Shown: positions 1 to 6,379, counted from the stretch's first letter. The stretch: DNA of 7,934 bases from Reyranella sp. (GCA_030681635.1 JAUXRT010000111.1:1-7934), one strand, 5' to 3'. Notes: a model not told the origin generated them from the sequence alone. Made by a program: numbers and translations.

Positions 1-964
1 GCTGGCGGACCAGCAGTTCGAGACCGCCCTCGCAGGCAAGCCGCAGCTTGAACGAGGTGCCGAGATAGACCGACTCGATCACCTCGCCGGTGAACTGGTT
101 GGCGCCTCCGGTATCGAACCGCTCCGGCCGCATCAGCACGCCGACCTTGGCACCGGCGGACTTGTCGCTTCGCACCTTGAGCATGCGACCGCCATCGAGC
201 GTGATGGCGCCCACCGCACTCACCGTGCCGTGGAAGATGTTGCTCTCGCCCACGAAGTCGGCGACGAAATCGTTGGCCGGGCGCTCGTAGATCTCCGTCG
301 TCGTGGCGATCTGCTGGATGGTGCCCTTGTCCATCACCGCGATGCGGTCGGAGAGCACCAGCGCCTCCTCCTGGTCGTGGGTGATGAAGATGGTGGTGAG
401 GCCGAGCCGACGCTGCAGCCGGCGCACCTCGAGCTGCATGGTCTCGCGCAGCTTGCGGTCGAGGGCGCCGAACGGCTCGTCGAGCAGCAAGAGGCGCGGG
501 TTGAAGACGATGGCGCGGGCCAAGGCCACGCGCTGCTGCTGGCCGCCCGAGAGTTGGCGCGGCAGGCGCTGTTCGTAGCCCGCGAGTTCGACCAGCGCGA
601 GGGCGTCGGCCACGCGGCAGACGATCTCGGGCTTGGCCACGTTCCGCATCTCCAGCGGGAACGCTACGTTGCGCTCCACCGTGAGATGGGGAAACAGCGC
701 GTAGTTCTGGAACACCATGCCGATGTCGCGCCGGGCCGGCGGCAGGGCGGTGATTTCGACGCCGTCGATCTTCACCGAACCGGCGTCGGGCTTCTCGAAC
801 CCGGCCACGACCTTGAGCAGCGTCGTCTTGCCCGAGCCGCTGGGCCCGAGGATGGTCAAAAGCTCGCCGCGTGCCACTTGCAATGACACGCCGTCGAGCG
901 CCGCCACCTCGCCGAACCGCTTGGCCGCTCCTTCGATCCGGAGCTCGGCCGACTCTTCGGTCAC
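1..964 (-). CDS. ABC transporter ATP-binding protein, PotA/spermidine-putrescine type (3' end outside window)
   Basis: This is the cytoplasmic ATPase of an importer of the PotA/FbpC class, which drives uptake of the ligand delivered by the neighbouring binding protein. The 321 visible codons hold a complete nucleotide-binding domain: Walker A GPSGSGKT (residues 40-47), Q-loop Q86, signature LSGGQ (138-142), Walker B LLLLDEP (158-164) and switch histidine H196. From about residue 240 the start of a TOBE-like C-terminal domain follows and is cut by the window edge; the family is usually 340-380 residues. The start is GTG at 964, chosen because GAGG, overlapping the stop codon of the upstream gene, lies 5 bases before it. 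The ATG at 975 is out of frame. Only 7 bases separate it from the binding-protein stop, so the two are surely co-transcribed and probably translationally coupled. The family is certain; the substrate (polyamine, or another small cation or organic ligand) is inferred from the partner. Confidence 0.95.
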   Translation of the reverse strand, partial: MTEESAELRIEGAAKRFGEVAALDGVSLQVARGELLTILGPSGSGKTTLLKVVAGFEKPDAGSVKIDGVEITALPPARRDIGMVFQNYALFPHLTVERNVAFPLEMRNVAKPEIVCRVADALALVELAGYEQRLPRQLSGGQQQRVALARAIVFNPRLLLLDEPFGALDRKLRETMQLEVRRLQRRLGLTTIFITHDQEEALVLSDRIAVMDKGTIQQIATTTEIYERPANDFVADFVGESNIFHGTVSAVGAITLDGGRMLKVRSDKSAGAKVGVLMRPERFDTGGANQFTGEVIESVYLGTSFKLRLACEGGLELLVRQ

Positions 965-971
965 GCTGGCC

Positions 972-2036
972 TCATGCCTTTTTCAGCATCCAGGCGTTCC
1001 ACAGCTCCTGCGCCTTGGCGCCATTGTCGGCGTACCACTCGTCGCTGATCCAGAACTGCTTGTCGAGATACTGGGTCGGCAGGTAGGGCTTCACCTTGGC
1101 GTCGACATAGTTCAGCGATTCGAGATTGAGGCCGGGATAGCCCAGTTCCGAGGCATAGACCGCCTGCTGCTGCGGGATCGCGAGCTCGACCAGCATCTTC
1201 TGCGCCCAGTAGGGGTTCTTGGCGCCGCGGGGGATGATGAAGCTGCCCTGCTTCAGCGCGCCCTCGTTCCACTCGATCTCGATCGGCGCGCCCTTCTTGA
1301 TGATGTCGTAGAAGCGGCCGTTCCAGCCGGTCGCCAGCACGACTTCCTTGTCGAGCAGGAGCTGTGCCGGCTGCTGGCCGGTCGACCACCACACGGTGAC
1401 GGCCGGCTTGATCTGGTCCAGCTTCTTGAAGGCGCGGTCGAAGTCGATCGGATAGAGCTTGTCCTTCGGGACCCCGTCGGCGATCAGCGCGAACTCGAGA
1501 TTGTCGGTCGGATGGTTGCGCATCGAGCGCGCGCCCGGGAATTTCTTCACATCCCACCAGTCAGCCCAGCTCTTGGGCTGGGTGCCGCCTTTGAAGACGT
1601 CGGTACGGTAGCCGATGATGGTGGTGTAGACCGACGAGGCGAAGACATAGGGATTCTGCGCGGTCGGCGGATACTTCGAGCGGTCGACGATCTTGGCGTC
1701 GATCTTCTCCAGCAGCCCGAGCTTGGTGGCGCGGATCGCGTCCTGGCCGCCGATCTCGGTCACGTCCCATTCGACGTTGCCCGACTCGACGGTGGCGCGG
1801 AGCTTGCCCATGTCGACCGGGCTCGTCTCGACCACGCGGATGCCGTACTTCTTCTCGTAGCCGTTGAAGAAGGCCTTGCGCATCGCCGTGCCCATCGAGC
1901 CGCCGGAATGGTTGACCACGATCTGCGCGGGCTTGGGCGGCTCGGCCTGGCCGAATGCCGGCCCTGCAGCACCCACAGCAGCAGCACCTCCCAACAGCGA
2001 TACAGCCTGCCGACGGTTGAGTTTCCTGGTGTCCAT
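972..2036 (-). CDS. PotD/PotF-like periplasmic substrate-binding protein with Tat-type signal
   Basis: A 354-residue extracellular solute-binding protein that captures the ligand in the periplasm for the adjacent ABC ATPase. The N-terminus carries a twin-arginine-like signal: NRRQAVSLLGG (residues 7-17), then an Ala/Gly-rich core, with cleavage likely near PAFGQA (26-31). The mature part begins with a typical strand (IVVNHSGGS) and contains the alternating strand/helix layout of the SBP_bac_8/PotD group; its length matches that family. The start at 2036 (MDTRKL) was preferred over the longer open frame because GAAGGGGG lies about 6 bases upstream and the signal peptide then begins correctly. 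It is the first gene of a minus-strand operon, followed 7 bases on by the ATPase. Polyamine is the default guess, but this family also binds other ligands, and no ligand residues can be assigned by eye. Confidence 0.9.
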   Translation of the reverse strand: MDTRKLNRRQAVSLLGGAAAVGAAGPAFGQAEPPKPAQIVVNHSGGSMGTAMRKAFFNGYEKKYGIRVVETSPVDMGKLRATVESGNVEWDVTEIGGQDAIRATKLGLLEKIDAKIVDRSKYPPTAQNPYVFASSVYTTIIGYRTDVFKGGTQPKSWADWWDVKKFPGARSMRNHPTDNLEFALIADGVPKDKLYPIDFDRAFKKLDQIKPAVTVWWSTGQQPAQLLLDKEVVLATGWNGRFYDIIKKGAPIEIEWNEGALKQGSFIIPRGAKNPYWAQKMLVELAIPQQQAVYASELGYPGLNLESLNYVDAKVKPYLPTQYLDKQFWISDEWYADNGAKAQELWNAWMLKKA

Positions 2037-2268
2037 GAAAGCCCCCTTCTTCTTGAATCCCCACCGGACTGTAGGAGTGCCGCCAGACGCGGGCAACAAC
2101 GATGGGCCACAACCCCAGGGAATGACCACCCGGGGCGAATGAATTCGCCAACCCCCAGGCTCCCTTCATGGTCTTGCCGGGATGTGCTTGCGGGGGACCT
2201 CGAGCGCCGCAATCGCTGACGGCAGCCCGCCCTGTCGCCCCTCCCGGCGCTCGCGTAGGATGCGGCCC
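2037..2268. other. Divergent intergenic region between the transporter operon and the seven-helix membrane gene
   Basis: About 230 GC-rich bases separate two divergent starts, so promoters for both directions should lie here, but no convincing -35/-10 pair is visible on either strand. A small hairpin (GGCGAA 2134-2139 pairing with TTCGCC 2144-2149) is the only obvious structure. The AGGA at 2257-2260 serves as ribosome binding site for the plus-strand gene, and the purine run just above 2036 serves the minus-strand gene. The presence of promoters is inferred from gene orientation only. Confidence 0.35.
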
Positions 2269-2967
2269 ATGACCCTGCATCTGCCCACGCTCGACCTCGT
2301 GGCCGTCTTCACGACCCTGGTCGCCGCCGGCGTGTCGCTGCTCGCCTGGTATCGCCACCGCGACGCCGTGGCGCTGCGCAGCTGGGCCGCCGCGCTGGTG
2401 CTGGGCAGCGTCGGCGCGCTGCTGTTCAGCCTGCGCAGCCCGTCGACCTCGGCCGTCGTCTTCGTGGCGGCCGACAGCCTCTGCGTCGCGAGCTTCGCCA
2501 CCATGTGGGTGAGCATGCGCCGCTTCAATGCCAGCATGGCCTCGCCGCTGCGCATGGCACTCGTCGCCGCGGCGATCACCTGCCTCTTCGCGCTCGCGGT
2601 CACCTTCAGCTGGCAGATGGGCGCGGCGTTGCGCGCGCAGTCGCTCGTGTTCTCGCTGTTCGTCGGCGGCCTGGCAGGCGCCACCGCCTGGGAGACCTGG
2701 CGCGGCGGCCGGCAGGATGGGCTGCAGAGCCGCCGCATCGCCGCCGTGGCACTGGCCGGAATCGCCGCGGCCCGCCTGGTCCGGGTGGGCCTGCTGGCGC
2801 TCGACTGGGTCGACCTCGCCGAGCCGCAGACCGTCGACATGATCTGGGGCTACGGAATCTACCTCAGCACCGTGTGCGTGCTGGTGGTGACCTTCGGCCT
2901 GGTGCTGATGGCCAACGAACGCTCCGAGCAGCAGGTCGCCCGGCAGATCGACGGCCGCCCCGCTTAG
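2269..2967 (+). CDS. Seven-helix integral membrane protein resembling a GGDEF-linked sensor domain, without GGDEF
   Basis: A 232-residue inner-membrane protein with seven hydrophobic segments at about residues 9-28, 38-55, 62-82, 95-113, 122-141, 157-178 and 190-214. The early pattern (a helix ending in AWYRHRD, then ALRSWAAALVLGSVGALL, then a helix ending in WVSMRRF) resembles the membrane sensor regions that precede GGDEF domains in many proteobacterial diguanylate cyclases. Here the protein stops 18 residues after the last helix, so no output domain is present. ATG at 2269 was chosen because TAGGA lies 8 bases before it; ATG at 2260 has the same motif directly abutting it. It is divergent from the transporter operon. 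The membrane topology is clear; the sensor resemblance is a recollection of family pattern, and the function is unknown. Confidence 0.75.
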   Translation: MTLHLPTLDLVAVFTTLVAAGVSLLAWYRHRDAVALRSWAAALVLGSVGALLFSLRSPSTSAVVFVAADSLCVASFATMWVSMRRFNASMASPLRMALVAAAITCLFALAVTFSWQMGAALRAQSLVFSLFVGGLAGATAWETWRGGRQDGLQSRRIAAVALAGIAAARLVRVGLLALDWVDLAEPQTVDMIWGYGIYLSTVCVLVVTFGLVLMANERSEQQVARQIDGRPA

Positions 2968-2981
2968 GATGTGCTCTTCTT

Positions 2982-3074
2982 TCATGCTCTTCCGGACCGC
3001 GAGCCTCCGGCTCGCTTCAGTGCTTTCACACGCACCTTGAGCGCGCGAGACGCGCGCGGTCCGGAAGAGCATGA
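2982..3074. repeat. 93-base palindromic element with perfect 20-base arms and two internal hairpins
   Basis: The arms at 2982-3001 and 3055-3074 are exact reverse complements; each contains CATGCTCTTCCGGACCGCG or its complement. Inside are two further perfect stems: GCGAGCC (2999-3005) with GGCTCGC (3009-3015), and GCGCGCG (3041-3047) with CGCGCGC (3051-3057). Each inner stem competes for a few bases of the outer stem. The transcript could therefore form a long stem with a branched head on either strand. It sits between two plus-strand genes, 14 bases after one stop and 21 bases before the next start. It could terminate or process the transcript. Its sharp borders suggest a dispersed intergenic palindromic repeat (REP/RPE-like), but only one copy is in the window. 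There is no T-run after either arm, so a classical terminator is less likely. Confidence 0.8.
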
Positions 3075-3095
3075 CGAACACCACATGAGGCGCTG

Positions 3096-3917
3096 ATGGA
3101 AAATTGGGGAATAGCCCTCGGCATTGCCGTCGTCGTCGGCGTGGGCGCGTATTTTTACAGCAAGAAGGCGACCCGCACGGGCCGCCTCGGACAGGCCCTG
3201 GCGGCGGTCGTCGCGGCAGTGCTGGCCGCCGTCCTGGCCAACGCCGGCATGAAATACCTCAGGGACTCCGGGAGCCTGGCCATCCTTTCCGACCAGCCGG
3301 CGGCAGTCGACCAGGCCATGCAGACGATCCGGGAATCGCCCCTGCTCGGCCTGGTGCTGAAGGAAAATCCCGCCCTCGACGCCCGTTTCCGCGAAGCCCT
3401 CGAGGCCGAGCTGAGGACCCCCGCCAAGGCAGGCCCGCCGCGCTCTTTCCTCATCGGCGCCGAGGTCCGCCGCGACATCATCGCCCCCACCTTGCGGCGC
3501 GCCGACGATGCCTCCGCTCTCGCCGCCATCAATTCCATGCAGGCTTTCGTAAAACACCTGCAGGACACGAACGTGGCGCTGTGCCGGGATTTCGGCTTGC
3601 TCGGGATTCAACAGCCCGGCCGGCTGGACGCCAAGGCTGCCACCCTCTTCAAGCACGCGCTCACGGCGCAGGAGGCGGCCTATGTGAACGGCAAGGCGCG
3701 GCCGGCAGCACCGCAGCAGATCACCAACCAGGAGGTCCACAGGCTGCTTGAGGAAGCGGGCTACACCACCGCCGACTTCGACAGGCTGGCCGCGCTCACC
3801 AAATCGTCGAACGAGGAAGGCTGCGCGGCCACCGTCAAACTCTACCAGGCGCCGACCCTGCTGCCACCGGAGCGCGGCGGGACGCTGGCGCGCTATCTCC
3901 TCACGGTCGCGTCGTAG
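3096..3917 (+). CDS. Membrane-anchored protein of unknown function
   Basis: A 273-residue protein that I do not recognise. Two hydrophobic helices form the N-terminus (about residues 4-21 and 33-51), separated by a basic loop YSKKATRTGR. About 220 mostly helical, soluble residues follow. The short positive loop between the helices suggests it is cytoplasmic, which would put both the N-terminus and the large domain in the periplasm; this topology is a guess. The soluble part has just two cysteines (C163 and C243), which could form a disulfide if periplasmic. The last 35 residues (EEGCAATVKLYQAP... ARYLLTVAS) look like a conserved ending. The start is well supported by GAGG (3087-3090) 5 bases before the ATG. 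It lies 21 bases after the palindromic element and 11 bases before the DUF1801 gene, so it may be the first gene of a two-gene operon. Confidence 0.8.
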   Translation: MENWGIALGIAVVVGVGAYFYSKKATRTGRLGQALAAVVAAVLAAVLANAGMKYLRDSGSLAILSDQPAAVDQAMQTIRESPLLGLVLKENPALDARFREALEAELRTPAKAGPPRSFLIGAEVRRDIIAPTLRRADDASALAAINSMQAFVKHLQDTNVALCRDFGLLGIQQPGRLDAKAATLFKHALTAQEAAYVNGKARPAAPQQITNQEVHRLLEEAGYTTADFDRLAALTKSSNEEGCAATVKLYQAPTLLPPERGGTLARYLLTVAS

Positions 3918-3928
3918 GGCGCCCCGCG

Positions 3929-4330
3929 ATGATGAAGAAGACCCCACCGGCCGCCAGCCCCGACGCCTATGTGAGCGCGCTCCGCGGCTGGCGCCGCGAC
4001 TGCGTCGAAACACTGCGTGCCGCTGTCCAGTCGGCCGCGACCCTGGACGAGGCGATCAAGTGGGGCCATCTCGTCTACTTCGCACGCGGCCCCGTGCTGC
4101 TGATCCGCGCCGAGGAAGAGCGTGTGCTGTTCGGCTTCTGGCGCGGACAGCGTCTGCGCCTGATCGAGCCCCGGCTAAAACCCGGCGGAAAGTTCGAAAT
4201 GGCGACGCTGGAGATCACCAAAGGCGTGACCATCGACGCGTTTACCGCCCGCCGTCTTGCCGCGAAGGCTGTCGCGCTTAACAAGACTCTTGGTGATCCG
4301 ACGAAGGTTGCATCACCTGCTCGACCTTGA
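3929..4330 (+). CDS. DUF1801 (YdhG-like) domain protein
   Basis: A 133-residue cytoplasmic protein matching the DUF1801/YdhG pattern: an N-terminal helix around PDAYVSALRGWRR, a helix ending in EAIKWGHLVYF (about residues 41-51), a strand-rich centre LLIRAEEERVLFGFWRG, and a C-terminal helical stretch after ITKGVTIDAF. Members of this family have a small alpha/beta fold of uncertain role, with proposals including iron or small-molecule binding, so no reaction is assigned. The ATG at 3929 is followed at once by a second ATG (3932); either could be the start. The only Shine-Dalgarno-like sequence is AGGG (3916-3919), 9 to 12 bases upstream and overlapping the stop codon of the preceding gene, which points to co-transcription with it. 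The family assignment is from motif recall and is moderately sure. Confidence 0.78.
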   Translation: MMKKTPPAASPDAYVSALRGWRRDCVETLRAAVQSAATLDEAIKWGHLVYFARGPVLLIRAEEERVLFGFWRGQRLRLIEPRLKPGGKFEMATLEITKGVTIDAFTARRLAAKAVALNKTLGDPTKVASPARP

Positions 4331-4332
4331 GT

Positions 4333-4725
4333 CTACCTGATCGTCGCTTTCACGCCGGCAAGTCGTGCCCGGAGGCGGACCACCGAGTAGCGTCGAGGGT
4401 TCCTGTTGATCTGCTGCTCCCGCCAGAGCGATCGCTCGTCGGCCGGCAGGACGCAATCCTCCAGTTCCTTGAGCGCGCGTTCGTAAAGGCCCGACTCTAG
4501 AAAGTTGAGAGCAAGAACCAGGCAGGTTTCCTCCCAGCCATCCGGCCCACGCGGCATCCCGTCGAGACGATCGAGGATCGCCTCCAGCGTCGCGTGCACC
4601 TCGACCTTCTGCTCGGCCGAAAAGCGCATCGACTCGAGCGTGCTGGAGGCCCGGTGAATGTCGGCGCCCTTCATGTCGCCCCCGTCGGCACATTGCGAAG
4701 GCAAACCGGTAAAGCTCGCAATCAT
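4333..4725 (-). CDS. Small hypothetical helical protein
   Basis: A 130-residue soluble protein that I do not recognise. After a poorly conserved-looking N-terminus it is mostly helical, with a stretch about residues 64-90 (ETCLVLALNFLESGLYERAL and following) that resembles a single TPR-like helix pair, and an Arg-rich end (NPRRYSVVRLRARLAGVKATIR region). No signal peptide or membrane helix is seen. The start at 4725 is strongly supported by GGGGGAGG, 7 bases upstream on the minus strand; the frame stays open further upstream, but without a comparable site. Its stop lies 2 bases from the stop of the convergent DUF1801 gene, so transcripts from the two probably overlap. About 240 bases without a gene lie upstream of it. 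Confidence 0.7.
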   Translation of the reverse strand: MIASFTGLPSQCADGGDMKGADIHRASSTLESMRFSAEQKVEVHATLEAILDRLDGMPRGPDGWEETCLVLALNFLESGLYERALKELEDCVLPADERSLWREQQINRNPRRYSVVRLRARLAGVKATIR

Positions 4726-4965
4726 CGACGATCCTCCCCCATGTTTTGAATGGTTTCCCTGCTGGGCACCCCGCGTCACCCTTAGCCCATGGACCGCCGG
4801 CACGCGGGGGATGACCACGCGGTCACCGAAAGGCCACAGCGGCTCTCTGGACGGGCTCGCCAGATCCCTCACGCCGTGAACGCTCCTGGCCCAACGCTGT
4901 CAGCAGCTGGCAACTGGCCGAAGGAATCGCTCGCCGTTGTCGTCAGCGGGCGTTTTCATTGGCGC
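4726..4965. other. Gene-free stretch between two minus-strand genes
   Basis: About 240 bases between the stop of the HigA-like gene and the start of the small hypothetical gene. The first 15 or so bases next to 4725 hold the strong ribosome binding site. I looked here for a missing toxin downstream of the HigA-like antitoxin and saw no credible reading frame on the minus strand. No terminator with a T-run and no convincing promoter is visible. Confidence 0.4.
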
Positions 4966-5346
4966 TCAAGCCACGCTTCGAATGCGCGCGGCCTTTCTGG
5001 TTGATCCAGCCTTCAGTCCCCTATTGCGGGCGCGAGTGATCTTCTTGGGGCGGCCAGTGACTAACGCCGGCAATGCCTTGAGATCGAGCTTGAGGGTCCT
5101 GAGAACGCTCACGAACGTCGTGAGCTTTGGATCGCCACTTTTGGTGAGCGACTTGTAAAGGGCCTCCCTGGTGACACCGGCACCGCGCGCCACTTCCGAC
5201 ATGCCGTGGGCTCGGGCGATGGTTCCAAGAGCATTGGCGATGTACGCGACATTTCCGGTGGCGAAGGCATCATTGAGAAGTTCGACTTGATCTTCGGTGG
5301 AGCGGAGATGTTCTGCCGGATCGAAGGGTACGGTCTTGATGGCCAT
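4966..5346 (-). CDS. HigA-like addiction module antidote protein (HI1420 family), apparently without its toxin
   Basis: A 126-residue DNA-binding antitoxin. The opening MAIKTVPFDPAEHL, then VELLNDAF, then YIANALGTIARAHGMSEVARGAGVTREALYKSL, is the recognisable pattern of the HI1420-type antidote family, with a helix-turn-helix at about residues 49-66 and the usual FVSVLRTLKLDLKALP end. Family members neutralise a RelE/HigB-type toxin encoded next door and repress their own operon. Here no toxin frame is seen on either side. The family usually ends near residue 96; this protein continues with a 30-residue basic tail (97-126, 11 Lys/Arg). The start at 5346 matches family length; GGGAG lies 11 bases upstream. 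An ATG at 5400 has a better-placed GGAG (7 bases) and would add 18 residues. It is divergent from hicA, about 270 bases away. Confidence 0.85.
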   Translation of the reverse strand: MAIKTVPFDPAEHLRSTEDQVELLNDAFATGNVAYIANALGTIARAHGMSEVARGAGVTREALYKSLTKSGDPKLTTFVSVLRTLKLDLKALPALVTGRPKKITRARNRGLKAGSTRKAARIRSVA

Positions 5347-5510
5347 GGTGATGGTCACTCCCGATGCCAATGACTCGAGTCCCCTGGGGTCCTCGCTCAT
5401 GTGATAACTCCAGTTCACAGGCCCGGATGCGTCATGAGGCCAGAACGCTATCGGGCGGCGAAGGGCATGACGTGGCCCCTTCATCCGACATCGGGGACGT
5501 GACCCTCTTT

Positions 5511-5618
5511 TCGTATAAAGATATGCCTTCAATATGCCTAATATCGGGATATATGTCTCAATTTCGCCGAAGTAGATGGTTATTATGCATATATAAAAAG
5601 GCACAAGAGGTATGATAT
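5511..5618. promoter_or_regulatory. AT-rich divergent control region between the HigA-like gene and hicAB
   Basis: By count, 74 of 110 bases in 5511-5620 are A or T, against a GC-rich background. It contains ATATGCCT at 5521 and again at 5532 (11 bases apart), and a one-mismatch copy ATATGTCT at 5551. It also holds a palindrome ATATC-GG-GATAT (5541-5552) and an 8-base palindrome TATGCATA (5584-5591) beside a TATAAA (5592-5597) that could be a -10 box for hicA. Both flanking proteins are DNA-binding antitoxins that normally repress their own genes, so operator sites are expected here. No standard -35 box is evident, and which protein binds which site cannot be told from the sequence. Confidence 0.55.
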
Positions 5619-5807
5619 ATGGATAGCCGCCGGATCATCCAGAGATTGGAAGCCGACGGTTGGCATCGCGTCCGCATACGCGGCAGCCATCACATATTTC
5701 ACCACCCCACGAAGCCGGGGATAGCCATCGTACCTCACCCCAAGAAAGACATTCCATCCGGCACGCTGAGAAGCATCGAAAAGCAGAGCGGCCTGAGACT
5801 GCGTTGA
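5619..5807 (+). CDS. hicA: HicA toxin, mRNA interferase
   Basis: A 62-residue toxin of the HicA (YcfA-like) family. HicA folds like a double-stranded RNA binding domain and cleaves mRNA independently of the ribosome, stopping growth until HicB neutralises it. The signature is complete: the N-terminal helix with LEADGW (10-15), the catalytic histidine in RGSHH (H24, with H25 beside it), and the conserved PHPKKDIPSGTLRSIEKQSGL (39-59). Length is normal for the family, so it looks intact. The start is supported by AGAGG at 5606-5610, 8 bases before the ATG. It is the first gene of a two-gene operon, toxin before antitoxin, as is usual for hicAB, with 26 bases before hicB. It is preceded by the AT-rich control region. 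Confidence 0.93.
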   Translation: MDSRRIIQRLEADGWHRVRIRGSHHIFHHPTKPGIAIVPHPKKDIPSGTLRSIEKQSGLRLR

Positions 5808-5833
5808 CGGTCCCGCGCCGAACGGAGACGAAG

Positions 5834-6379
5834 ATGGCACTGCGATATTACTGGGCGATCATCGAGAAGAGCACGGACGGCTTCTACGCCTTCCTGCCCG
5901 ATCTTCCCGGCTGCACCGCGGCGGGCGACTCGGTCGAGGAGGCACTGCGCTGGCTGACGGAGTTCGGCGCCGATTATGTCCGCGACGGCAAGGACCGCAG
6001 CGGCGAGGAGCCGCCTGAAGCGACGAAGCTGGAAGACATCGCGCACGATCCCGAGGTCCAGGAGTACGGTCGCGTCCTGCTGCCGGTGGAGCTGCCGGCG
6101 AAGGCCGTGAAGATTTCCGTCACCGTCGACGAGGGCGTGCTGGCGCGCATCGATCGCGCCGCGTCGGAGGCCGGCACCAACCGCAGCGCGTTCCTGACCG
6201 ACAGCGCGCTGCGCCATTTGCGCGAGCTGCAGCCGGATCGCACCGAAGCGTCGAGAACAGCGAGCCGCTCCTTCTCCGAGTCGCCCGCGACGTTTTCCGC
6301 CAAGGGGGAAACCGTCGAGGTGCCGGCCGCGCTGTTCGATTTCCTGGGCGAGCAGATCCTCAAGCGACGCAAGCGCTGA
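5834..6379 (+). CDS. hicB: HicB antitoxin with ribbon-helix-helix domain and C-terminal extension
   Basis: A 181-residue antitoxin that binds HicA and represses the operon. Residues 4-50 form the HicB domain (partial RNase H-like fold), with the hallmark FYAFLPDLPGCTAAGDSVEEAL (17-38 region). Residues 92-129 (KISVTVDEGVLARIDRAASE, then TNRSAFLTDSALRHL) are a ribbon-helix-helix DNA-binding domain. Proteins of this layout usually end soon after that domain, near 135-145 residues. Here a Ser/Thr/Arg-rich linker (about 135-160) and a short amphipathic segment VPAALFDFLGEQILKRRKR (163-181) follow. The start at 5834 has GGAG 6 bases upstream (5824-5827); the frame is open further upstream, but that overlaps hicA and lacks a site. 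It is co-transcribed with hicA and followed by a hairpin. Confidence 0.92.
   Translation: MALRYYWAIIEKSTDGFYAFLPDLPGCTAAGDSVEEALRWLTEFGADYVRDGKDRSGEEPPEATKLEDIAHDPEVQEYGRVLLPVELPAKAVKISVTVDEGVLARIDRAASEAGTNRSAFLTDSALRHLRELQPDRTEASRTASRSFSESPATFSAKGETVEVPAALFDFLGEQILKRRKR

Noticed and set aside
717..2219. A 500-residue plus-strand open frame covering the ABC transporter genes
   Set aside because: It lies antisense to the clearly recognisable binding protein and ATPase, has no family pattern and is rich in Arg/Gly/Asp/Leu runs typical of shadow frames in GC-rich DNA.
1561..3084. A 507-residue minus-strand open frame
   Set aside because: It overlaps the binding-protein gene in another frame, is antisense to the seven-helix gene and crosses the palindromic element; the protein has no coherent domain and is full of His/Gln/Arg low complexity.
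2982..4013. A 343-residue minus-strand open frame opposite the membrane-anchored protein
   Set aside because: It is antisense to a gene with a strong ribosome binding site and clear membrane helices, and it begins opposite the DUF1801 gene without a site.
5401..5604. In-frame upstream extension of the HigA-like gene, checked as a possible toxin remnant or fused domain
   Set aside because: The translation of this stretch shows no RelE/HigB features, and much of it is the AT-rich control region. Only a start at 5400 (18 extra residues) remains a real alternative.
5612..5626. A four-codon mini-frame (ATG ... TAG) overlapping the hicA start
   Set aside because: The AGAGG site is only one base from this ATG, too close for initiation, while it is well spaced for the hicA ATG at 5619.
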